Assembly: GCA_037139415.1 (NCBI GenBank)
Contig: JBAXGN010000018.1
Coordinates: 1 to 56,979, forward strand
Direction: 5' to 3'
Source: Verrucomicrobiota bacterium
GTDB lineage: Bacteria > Verrucomicrobiota > Verrucomicrobiia > Limisphaerales > Fontisphaeraceae
DNA: 56,979 nucleotides
Program-made: the position numbers and the translations under genes
Shown: positions 50,743-56,979 of the stretch, piece after piece
How the letters are laid out: every line of letters starts with the position of its first letter
How positions within the stretch are numbered: the stretch's first letter is position 1
The notes under the pieces: model-generated
What the model saw: only the letters and a program-made list of their open reading frames with translations
The model's database searches: none
What the model was told of the DNA's origin: nothing

Positions 50743-51666
50743 ATGGCAAGTGGTCGAAATCAACAAAAAGAGCAAGTGGCGATGTGGTCGGTGGTGTCGA
50801 ACGCCATTCTGGTGGTATTGAAGTTCGCGGTGGGGTTGCTGATCGGGTCCGTTTCCGTGATCTCCGAAGCGGTGCATTCGGGCGTGGACCTGGTTGCCTC
50901 GGTGATCGCCTATGTGGCCGTGCGCAAATCGGCGCAGCCCGCCGATGATGACCATCCCTACGGGCATGGCAAAGTGGAGAACATCTCGGGGACGGTTGAG
51001 GCACTGTTGATATTCCTGGCGGCGATCTGGATCATCTATGAATCCGTGCAGAAATTGCGGCATCATGAACCGATGGACGCCCCGTTTTGGGGTGTCATGG
51101 TCATGCTGCTGTCGGTGGTGATGAATACGTTCGTTTCACGCTGGTTGATGAAGGTGGGGAAAGAGACGGAATCGGCGGCGCTGTTGGCGGACGCCTGGCA
51201 TTTGCGGACGGATGTTTATACCTCCATCGGCGTGATGACCGGGCTGGGGGCGATCTGGATCGGCGGCAAACTGGCGCCGGGACTTAGTTTATGGTGGCTG
51301 GATCCCGTGGCGGCGATCCTAGTGGCCTTGCTGATCTTCAAGGCCGCCTGGGATTTGACCATGCAATCCAGCCGCGATTTGCTCGATGTCAAGCTGCCTG
51401 AGGAGGAGGAAGCGCGCATTCGCGAGATCGTCGGACGTTTTGCGCCTCAAGCCAGTGGCCTGCACAAGCTGCGCACCCGCAAAGCAGGCCATGAGCGGTT
51501 CGTGGACTTTCACCTCGAGGTGGACGGACAGATGACGGTCGAGGCCTCGCACCAGTTAAATCATGAAATCGCCAAGGCGATTAACGACACCTTTTCGAGC
51601 TGTAACGTTCATATTCACATTGAACCGCGCAGGCTGAACTCCAAGCCTCCGGTACAAAATCAGTGA
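50743..51666 (+). CDS. Cation diffusion facilitator family metal exporter
   Basis: The 307-residue product starts at 50743 (alternatives upstream are less likely). Six hydrophobic spans precede a ferredoxin-like cytoplasmic domain. Metal-site motifs are HSGVD in TM2 and DAWHLRTDVYTS in TM5, plus DDDHPYGHGKVE in the TM2-TM3 loop; this fits FieF-type Zn/Fe/Mn antiporters. The cytoplasmic domain has VDFHLEVDG and CNVHIHIEP. It exports divalent metals using the proton gradient. Confidence 0.9.
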   Translation: MASGRNQQKEQVAMWSVVSNAILVVLKFAVGLLIGSVSVISEAVHSGVDLVASVIAYVAVRKSAQPADDDHPYGHGKVENISGTVEALLIFLAAIWIIYESVQKLRHHEPMDAPFWGVMVMLLSVVMNTFVSRWLMKVGKETESAALLADAWHLRTDVYTSIGVMTGLGAIWIGGKLAPGLSLWWLDPVAAILVALLIFKAAWDLTMQSSRDLLDVKLPEEEEARIREIVGRFAPQASGLHKLRTRKAGHERFVDFHLEVDGQMTVEASHQLNHEIAKAINDTFSSCNVHIHIEPRRLNSKPPVQNQ

Positions 51667-51696
51667 GCCGTGGTGCGAAGTGATCGAAGATGTTCC

Positions 51697-51798
51697 GCAG
51701 GGCTGCATCAAGCGTGTTGGTGCGTTACGAATAATACGAGATGGGCAGGGTCTGTGGTTCCGTACCCCCTCACCTCTTTCCTCTCCCTCGGGGAGAGG
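51697..51798 (+). repeat. ~100-bp dispersed repeat, copy 2
   Basis: Nearly identical, in inverted orientation, to 1905-2005. It starts GCAGGGCTGCATCAAGCG about 30 nt after the CDF gene stop and ends in the CCTCTCCC/GGGAGAGG palindrome. Confidence 0.88.
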
Positions 51799-51963
51799 GA
51801 AAGCCGCTTGCCGCGTGGTGATATTCCAAGTGTCATTCGCGCGCTCCCGCCGCTTCCGTATTCTGCGCCGGACGCCAAAGACCTGCAAACAGCCTATAAT
51901 CCGCTCTCGCAGCCGTAGAATGGACCTCCTCTCCCCAAGGGAGAGGAAAGAGGTGAGGGGGTA
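51763..51963. repeat. Pair of 36-nt inverted repeats (BIME-like)
   Basis: The palindromic tail of the dispersed repeat (51763-51798) recurs in inverted orientation at 51928-51963 with one mismatch. About 130 nt of unrelated sequence lie between them. The whole can fold into one long stem-loop. The rest of the 51667-52231 gap holds two related ~30-nt segments (CCCGCGCC...TTTGAG at about 51998-52018 and 52118-52143) and no gene. Confidence 0.85.
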
Positions 51964-52231
51964 TGAAACTCCGGGAATTACCCCACTGTCAAAATCTCCC
52001 GCGCCACAATATTTGAGCAGCCCCAAGTACACTCGCGCTCACTCCAGTGGACGGGGCAAATCCAAAGCGGTGTCGCCCGCCGCCCCCTTTTCCCCCGGCA
52101 GTTGCCACCGCAAAAAAATTTCCCGCGCCGCCACGTTTGAGACTCGTCACCTACGTTTGCGGTTGGGCTTCCCCACGCCCCCACTGGCAGGTTCATGGGT
52201 TCAAAGAGCGGAATCTGGTTTCGGGGAATTC

Positions 52232-53566
52232 TCACCATGGCTGCGGCTCGTTCATGGAGAAGAGCGCCATCATGGCGCAACCCATTGCTTCGGTCGTCAC
52301 CCAGTCGGCTGGCTTGCCGTTCTTCAGCACGCGCGGCGTCCAGTCCGGTTGCACTTCATAGAGGATACCGCCGCCGGGAGCGTAGTAGGCTTTCTCCAGG
52401 AGCACGCGCGTCATTGCGTTCACCATGGATTGGTATTTGCCGCCGGTGAGTTGATTGGCGACATGGAACGCCTGCAACAGGTGAAACTGCCGTCCGCTTT
52501 CCTTGGACTTATTGGAGAGCTTCGGCTGGCCGGGGTTTCGAAAGTCAGGGCCGTTGAACTCAACGCCCGCAAAGTAACCGCCGTCCTTGGTGTCCCATAA
52601 ACCGAGTTCGTTCACGTCCGCCGTCAACGGCGTGAGCAAATCCGTCGCGCGGTCGAGCCAGATTGGTTTCTTGGTGACGATATAAGCGTGTAGCAGCGAA
52701 AGCACATCCTGCCCCATGCCGCCCAGCCGGACATGCCCGCCATCCGCGACGTAGTGCTTGACCTTCTCGCGATAAATTTTCTGGTTTGGATTGGCGGAGC
52801 CATCGGGCAACCGCACTTCGTCCATCTGGGCAAGAAAAACGTGGTGTTCCTTGAGGTAGGCGTGATCATAGACGAATTGCACGAGCCGCTCGCCCTTGGC
52901 GGTCCATTCGGGCTGCTTAAACTCCGTGCCCGCTTGCACCATCGCGCAGCCGATTTGCAGCGCGTGGTCCACGCGATAATAGCCGTTGGTCTTCTGCGGC
53001 GGTTTTAATTTGTACACCGCGCCGATGTCGTCACGATACAGTTTGCTGACGAAGTGCTCCACCTGCCCGCGTGCGGTCGTGCGGAAAAAATCGTCACCCG
53101 ACAATTGCCAAAGGCTGATGAGTTCATCGTAAATCCAGCCGCGTTCATTCTTTGCGTCCGCGAATTCCTTTTTCACGATGGCGCTGAAACGCCTGATCTC
53201 ACCATCGAACTGTGGGTCATGCGGATGCTGGTGTTTGAAGTAAAACAAATTATGGAGGTAACGCAGGTCGGTGAGGTCGTCGTGACGCGTCTGTTCCGGC
53301 GCATCACCATCGGGTTCGCCGGAGCCATTGAGGTTCACCACCAATGGTTGTGTGCCGGTGCGCCAGTTGATCCACAAACCGCCCAAGCCATCGGTGCCTT
53401 TTGCCTGCGCATTCAAACCGTTCGTTTTGATGTTCGTGAGCATCGCCAGAATCACCGAATCGGCGGTGCGTGGCATCCCGGTTTTCGCGTCCGCAGCGGC
53501 GGTGCTAAATGCGGCGGCAACCAGCAAGCCCAACACAAGGCGGAACGGGCAGAACCTCGTTTTCAT
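52232..53566 (-). CDS. Secreted all-helical (alpha/alpha-toroid-like) protein
   Basis: The 444-residue product starts at 53566 with signal peptide VLGLLVAAAFSTAAA. Repeated helical hairpins with aromatic and acidic residues (ERGWIYDELISLWQLSG, YRVDHALQIGCAMVQAG, VRLGGMGQDVLSLLHAYI, SGRQFHLLQAFHVANQL) suggest an (alpha/alpha)6 barrel like GH76/GH88/GH105 or epimerase folds. No diagnostic catalytic pair was identified, so the enzyme class is open. It stands alone on the minus strand after the repeat block. Confidence 0.6.
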   Translation of the reverse strand: MKTRFCPFRLVLGLLVAAAFSTAAADAKTGMPRTADSVILAMLTNIKTNGLNAQAKGTDGLGGLWINWRTGTQPLVVNLNGSGEPDGDAPEQTRHDDLTDLRYLHNLFYFKHQHPHDPQFDGEIRRFSAIVKKEFADAKNERGWIYDELISLWQLSGDDFFRTTARGQVEHFVSKLYRDDIGAVYKLKPPQKTNGYYRVDHALQIGCAMVQAGTEFKQPEWTAKGERLVQFVYDHAYLKEHHVFLAQMDEVRLPDGSANPNQKIYREKVKHYVADGGHVRLGGMGQDVLSLLHAYIVTKKPIWLDRATDLLTPLTADVNELGLWDTKDGGYFAGVEFNGPDFRNPGQPKLSNKSKESGRQFHLLQAFHVANQLTGGKYQSMVNAMTRVLLEKAYYAPGGGILYEVQPDWTPRVLKNGKPADWVTTEAMGCAMMALFSMNEPQPW

Positions 53567-53854
53567 CTGGGGTACCGCCCAAAAATAAAGGATGTGCATA
53601 ACATTGGAGTAGGACGGCTTTGGTATCAGGCGGGTTACAAAATTTGGCGGTCAAAGGAATCATCGCTTTTGGATTCTCTTTGCCCAACAGCTTGAGACCG
53701 TTCATCAGGCTCAAGCGGTTAGTTTGAAGGTGGGCTCGACTGGTACGTTTTGCCATATCTGGCAATGGCCTGTTTGCGGTAGGCGGTATAAAGGTCACGC
53801 TCTTGGGGGGGTGGGAAACTTGACAAACGTTGGCAATAGTTGCACACTGCGATT

Positions 53855-54112
53855 ATGAAAATGGAAACGATCAATATTTCGTTGCCGCCGGAGATGGCGG
53901 AATACGTCCGCAATAGTACCCAACGATTTTACGGGAACCAGAGCGAATTCTTCCGCGACTTGGTCCGGCGAAAGTTCCAAGCTGAGATTGAGGCGGATGT
54001 CCAGTTTTTGGAGAAAGCCATTGAAGGGGCGCCGTCTGGGCCAAGCCAGGAGCAAATTGACATCATTATTGCCACGCAAAAGGAAGTACGCCGGGAAAAG
54101 ATCGGGCGATGA
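53855..54112 (+). CDS. RHH (CopG/ParD-like) antitoxin
   Basis: The 85-residue product begins with the ribbon-helix-helix pattern: KMETINISLPPEMAEYV is the strand and first helix, and YGNQSEFFRDLVRRK the second. The acidic C-terminal helix (ADVQFLEKAIEG) would bind the toxin. The ATG at 53855 is preferred; one at 53840 is possible. Its stop overlaps the toxin ATG by 4 nt (ATGA). The dimer is expected to bind its own promoter and repress the pair. Confidence 0.82.
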   Translation: MKMETINISLPPEMAEYVRNSTQRFYGNQSEFFRDLVRRKFQAEIEADVQFLEKAIEGAPSGPSQEQIDIIIATQKEVRREKIGR

Positions 54113-54525
54113 AGGTTGTCTTCGACACCAACGTGGTGATTAGCGCCGCTTGGCGGGGTGAAGCGTTTGTCTGCTTGGTGCGGATGGCCAGGCGGTTGGT
54201 AACACCTTATGCCAGCCAATCTGTGCTGGCCGAGTTTGACGCGACCGCCAAACGACTCGATGGACGAAAGTCTTTCAAAGACACAAAGAACCCCTGGCCA
54301 ATATTTCATTGGTACGCGGACACGGTAACGATCATTGAACCAGCAGCCCTTGGCAAACAACGAATCCGGGGCCTGAAAGAGGATATGTTCATTGCGTGCG
54401 CGCTGGCTGCCGATGCCAGACTGCTGGTTACGTATGACCGTGATTTGCTTGATCTTGAAAAACCGTTTGGCGTCCAGATAATCAAACCGGCGGATTTTTT
54501 AAGACGAACCCGAATGAACGAATAA
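54109..54525 (+). CDS. PIN-domain toxin (COG1569/PF13470-like)
   Basis: The 138-residue product starts VVFDTNVVISA with the first acidic residue at D6. Further acidic residues follow in SQSVLAEFD, GLKEDMFIACALA and VTYDRDLLDL, completing a PIN nuclease site. Length and ending are those of the 'putative toxin component, PIN family'. It would cleave RNA and be held inactive by the RHH protein encoded just upstream. Confidence 0.85.
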   Translation: MKVVFDTNVVISAAWRGEAFVCLVRMARRLVTPYASQSVLAEFDATAKRLDGRKSFKDTKNPWPIFHWYADTVTIIEPAALGKQRIRGLKEDMFIACALAADARLLVTYDRDLLDLEKPFGVQIIKPADFLRRTRMNE

Positions 54526-54549
54526 GCAGTAGAACATCCAAAACACCCT

Positions 54550-55002
54550 ATGAGAGCAGTCATTCAACGGGTAACGGAAGCCTCGGTGGTCATTGCCGGC
54601 CAGGTGCGCAGCGTCATTGGCACCGGCCTGTTGGTATTGCTGGCGGTGGAGGATGCGGATACGCCCGAGGACATCGAATGGCTGAGCAGCAAGATTGTCC
54701 GGTTGCGGATCTTTAACGACGAGCAAGGCTTGATGAACCGTTCGGTGCAGGACGTGCAGGGCAGCCTTCTCGTGGTCAGCCAGTTCACCCTGTACGCCAG
54801 CACCAAAAAAGGCACCCGCCCCTCATACAGCCGCGCCGCACGGCCGGAAATCGCGGTTCCCCTTTATGAAGCGTTCTTAAAAAAGCTGGCGGAGGATCTG
54901 GGCCGCCCGGTATTCGCCGGTGAATTCGGCGCGGATATGAAGGTGGCGCTGCTGAACGATGGGCCTGTAACCATCCTTGTGGATACGAAATCGCGGGAGT
55001 AA
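54550..55002 (+). CDS. dtd: D-aminoacyl-tRNA deacylase
   Basis: The 150-residue product has the full Dtd signature: [15 protein letters not shown] start, SQFTLYAST (catalytic Ser/Gln/Thr region), RPSYSRAA, and [16 protein letters not shown] with the GPxT active-site motif. It frees tRNAs wrongly charged with D-amino acids or glycine in the cytoplasm. Length is exactly typical. It heads a run with queA and a RibD-C reductase gene. Confidence 0.96.
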   Translation: MRAVIQRVTEASVVIAGQVRSVIGTGLLVLLAVEDADTPEDIEWLSSKIVRLRIFNDEQGLMNRSVQDVQGSLLVVSQFTLYASTKKGTRPSYSRAARPEIAVPLYEAFLKKLAEDLGRPVFAGEFGADMKVALLNDGPVTILVDTKSRE

Positions 55003-55119
55003 TCTCTCTCGGTGCTTACTGGAATGAATTGGCCGAATACAAGACAGGTTTTGCGCGGAAGGACCCGGGGTCTATGACCGGTGAATCACGCGCTTGCGGT
55101 GAATGACGGTTCAACGCTT

Positions 55120-56193
55120 ATGCAAACAGCGGATTTTGATTTTCAATTACCAGAAGCCTTAGTCGCACAACATCCGGCGATGGCCCGAGATCAATCCCGC
55201 CTCCTGGTTGTCCATCGCGCCACGGGACAATTGGAACACCGCCAGTTTCGCGATCTGTCCACCTTCCTGCGTACCGGAGATTTGCTGGTGCTGAACGATT
55301 CCAAGGTCATTCCGGCACGGCTGCGTGGCGAAAATGCGCGATCGGGCGGAGAATTCGAGTTGTTGTTGCTCGAGGAAAAGGCGGTGAACGATTGGTGGGC
55401 GATGGTGCGGCCTGGAAAACGCGCGCGGCCTGGTACTCGCATTGTGTTGCGCGATCATGCGCGGCAGGCTACCGGAGTGAGCGCGGAAGTGGTGGAAATC
55501 AACGAGGATGGCCATCGCCGATTGCGGTTCACCGGCACGCCGGATATCCGGACCAACCTGGATGCCTTGGGCGAAATTCCACTGCCCCCCTATATTCGCC
55601 GTGATCCCTATTGTGTGGTGGACGAGGACTTGCAGCGATACCAGACCGTCTATGCGCGTGATCCCGGCTCGGTGGCCGCCCCCACTGCCGGGCTGCATTT
55701 CACGGAGGCGATTCTGGCCGCGTTGCGCGCACAGGGGGTGGAAACCACCCGCGTGACGCTGCATGTGGGGCCGGGGACCTTTGCGCCGGTCAAGGCCGAC
55801 GAGGTCGAACAGCACATCATGCACGAGGAACGCTATGAAATCAGCGCGGCCACCGTACAGGCTATCACGGACGCACGCGCGCGGGGCGGACGCGTGATCG
55901 CTGTGGGTACCACCTCGTTGCGCACCTTGGAGAGCGCGGCGCAAGCAGATGGAACCATCGTGGCCGGGCCGGGCCGAACCCGCCTTTTTGTGTATCCGCC
56001 GTATCCATTCAAGGTGGCGAATGCGCTATTGACCAATTTTCATTTGCCACGCTCTTCGCTGTTGATGCTGGTGAGCGCGTTTGCCGCGCCGGGAAAGATG
56101 CAGGGACGGGAGTTGGTGCTGGGCGCGTATGCAGAAGCAGTGCGGCAAGAGTACCGCTTTTTCAGCTACGGAGATGCCATGTTGCTGATATGA
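55120..56193 (+). CDS. queA: S-adenosylmethionine:tRNA ribosyltransferase-isomerase
   Basis: The 357-residue product starts MQTADFDFQLPEALVAQHP, the standard QueA N-terminus; a GTG at 55081 would add 13 unneeded residues. Conserved parts include LLVLNDSKVIPARL, GEIPLPPYI, YARDPGSVAAPTAGLHF, LHVGPGTFAPV and FHLPRSSLLMLVSAF. It builds epoxyqueuosine on tRNA from preQ1 and SAM. The stop overlaps the next gene's ATG (ATGA). Confidence 0.96.
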   Translation: MQTADFDFQLPEALVAQHPAMARDQSRLLVVHRATGQLEHRQFRDLSTFLRTGDLLVLNDSKVIPARLRGENARSGGEFELLLLEEKAVNDWWAMVRPGKRARPGTRIVLRDHARQATGVSAEVVEINEDGHRRLRFTGTPDIRTNLDALGEIPLPPYIRRDPYCVVDEDLQRYQTVYARDPGSVAAPTAGLHFTEAILAALRAQGVETTRVTLHVGPGTFAPVKADEVEQHIMHEERYEISAATVQAITDARARGGRVIAVGTTSLRTLESAAQADGTIVAGPGRTRLFVYPPYPFKVANALLTNFHLPRSSLLMLVSAFAAPGKMQGRELVLGAYAEAVRQEYRFFSYGDAMLLI

Positions 56194-56930
56194 ATGTCAC
56201 CCGCCTGGTTGCTCGTAACCGCCGCACAACGGTTCGCCCGTTTGTCTTCGTCAATATGGCCGTTACAGCGGATGGGAAAATCGCCTCTGCGAACCGTGCC
56301 GTGTCGAGTTTTGGCAGTGCGCGCGACCAACAGCATTTGTATGAGCTTCGGGCGCAGGCGGACGCCGTGATGTGCGGTGCCCGTACGCTGAATGGTGGCG
56401 AGATTTATTTGGGCAACGGACTTGAGAAATTCCGTCGTCTGCGTTTGCGTCACGGGCTGGCGGAATATCCGCTGCGCGTCATCGTGACCGGTTCTGGCAC
56501 GATCAACCCGGAGGCCGCGATTTTTCGGAAACGGTTCTCGCCGATTCTGGTGCTTACAACGAAGTCGGCCTTGCCTGCTCGTCTCAAGCGATTGCGCATG
56601 CTAGTAGATGAAATCCGGTTTTGCGGACGCGACCGGATTGATTTCCCGGACGCGCTGGCCTGGCTGGCAGGAAAGTGGGGTGTGAAACGACTGCTTTGCG
56701 AAGGCGGAGGCGAACTGAACGACGCTTTATTCCGGGCTGATCTGGTGGATGAGTTGCATCTGACCATTTGCCCGCTCATTTTTGGCGGGCGACAGGCGCC
56801 TACCATTGCGGATGGGGAAGGGGTGGAACACCTCGCGCAAGCGGCACAATTACGGCTGAAATCCCGTCGGCGGATTGGCGACGAACTGTATTTGGTTTTT
56901 CGGCGGGCATCGCCCCGCCCGGCGGCCTAG
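56190..56930 (+). CDS. RibD C-terminal-domain reductase (DHFR-like fold)
   Basis: The 246-residue product matches RibD_C: RPFVFVNMAVTADGKIA, DAVMCGARTLNGGE, RVIVTGSG, LLCEGGGELNDALFRADLVDELHLTICP and LIFGGRQAPT (in separate motifs). It lacks the deaminase half of bifunctional RibD. It could be the reductase of riboflavin synthesis (2,5-diamino- or 5-amino-6-ribosylamino-uracil phosphate with NADPH) or a related pteridine reductase. It overlaps queA by 4 nt and is probably co-translated. Confidence 0.85.
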   Translation: MNVTRLVARNRRTTVRPFVFVNMAVTADGKIASANRAVSSFGSARDQQHLYELRAQADAVMCGARTLNGGEIYLGNGLEKFRRLRLRHGLAEYPLRVIVTGSGTINPEAAIFRKRFSPILVLTTKSALPARLKRLRMLVDEIRFCGRDRIDFPDALAWLAGKWGVKRLLCEGGGELNDALFRADLVDELHLTICPLIFGGRQAPTIADGEGVEHLAQAAQLRLKSRRRIGDELYLVFRRASPRPAA

Positions 56931-56979
56931 CCCCAGTTTACGAGTTAGCATAGTCGTTTTTCTGTAAGCTGTTTTGGTT

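Noticed and set aside
53855-54525. RHH/PIN pair as a novel defence system
   Set aside because: It matches a common type II toxin-antitoxin arrangement with an ordinary ATGA overlap and no defence partners nearby.

Overview
The window reads as a chromosomal segment of a PVC-superphylum bacterium, most likely Verrucomicrobiota of the Pedosphaera/Limisphaera type. This is inferred from gene content: many secreted proteins with LamG, Calx-beta, DUF1080, DNRLRE-like and beta-helix domains, sulfur-free glycan enzymes without SusC/SusD, Tat-type N-termini on DUF1080 and FAD-oxidoreductase proteins, and short C-terminal 'ASxDLxxW...RFYR' modules. Base composition is uneven: the membrane gene at 2.0-4.2 kb looks close to 70% GC by eye, while the secreted protein at 5.6-7.4 kb looks near 50%. 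No rRNA, tRNA or CRISPR array was recognised.

Layout. 0-1.7 kb: a structured stretch, a short ribosome hibernation factor and an ExoD-like membrane protein. 2-7.4 kb: a GC-rich spermidine-synthase-like membrane protein, a HExxH peptidase and a Calx-beta secreted protein. 7.46-9.36 kb: an IS4-family element with a divergent passenger gene. 9.6-21.3 kb: a clan-A glycosidase, a decayed REP-associated transposase, a lipoprotein with a clan-CD-like His/Cys pair and its PepSY-like partner, an ABC-2 permease, a D-2-hydroxyacid dehydrogenase and a TPR-like secreted protein. 21.5-23.3 kb: a scar holding a deleted copy of the permease start and a second copy of the dehydrogenase promoter. 23.3-41.4 kb, mostly minus strand: a glycan-degradation region (tannase-like esterase; GH101/129-like glycosidase interrupted by an in-frame amber; GH71/99-like protein; LamG/DUF1961; heparinase II/III; heparin-lyase-I-like lyase; CBM32-like protein; FAD oxidoreductase; DUF1080 hydrolase), a few small stress or envelope genes, and a mannonate dehydratase/SDR pair. 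The two lyases and the uxuA/SDR pair together suggest use of a uronate-containing polysaccharide. 41.5-44.3 kb: repeats, gene relics and an AlbA/HATPase regulator. 44.4-53.6 kb: a beta-helix surface protein, a VIT/vWA/DUF2135 protein, a CDF metal exporter and a secreted all-helical protein. 53.8-56.9 kb: an RHH/PIN toxin-antitoxin pair followed by dtd, queA and a RibD-C reductase.

The main unexpected pattern is a promoter-plus-leader cassette found at seven places upstream of unrelated genes (secreted proteins and the uronate operon). Each copy has a TTGAC-like -35, a 16-17 nt spacer ending near GGAT, a TAnnnT -10, and an ATG only 6-8 nt further on. That spacing predicts leaderless initiation on a short leader ORF. 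A conserved box of about 34 nt follows, centred on CCGC-N3-GCGG, where one copy changes both arms in a compensating way. Five further promoters share the -35/-10/start spacing without the box. Several dispersed repeat families fill the intergenic space; in one place a repeat supplies the last codons and the stop of a gene.
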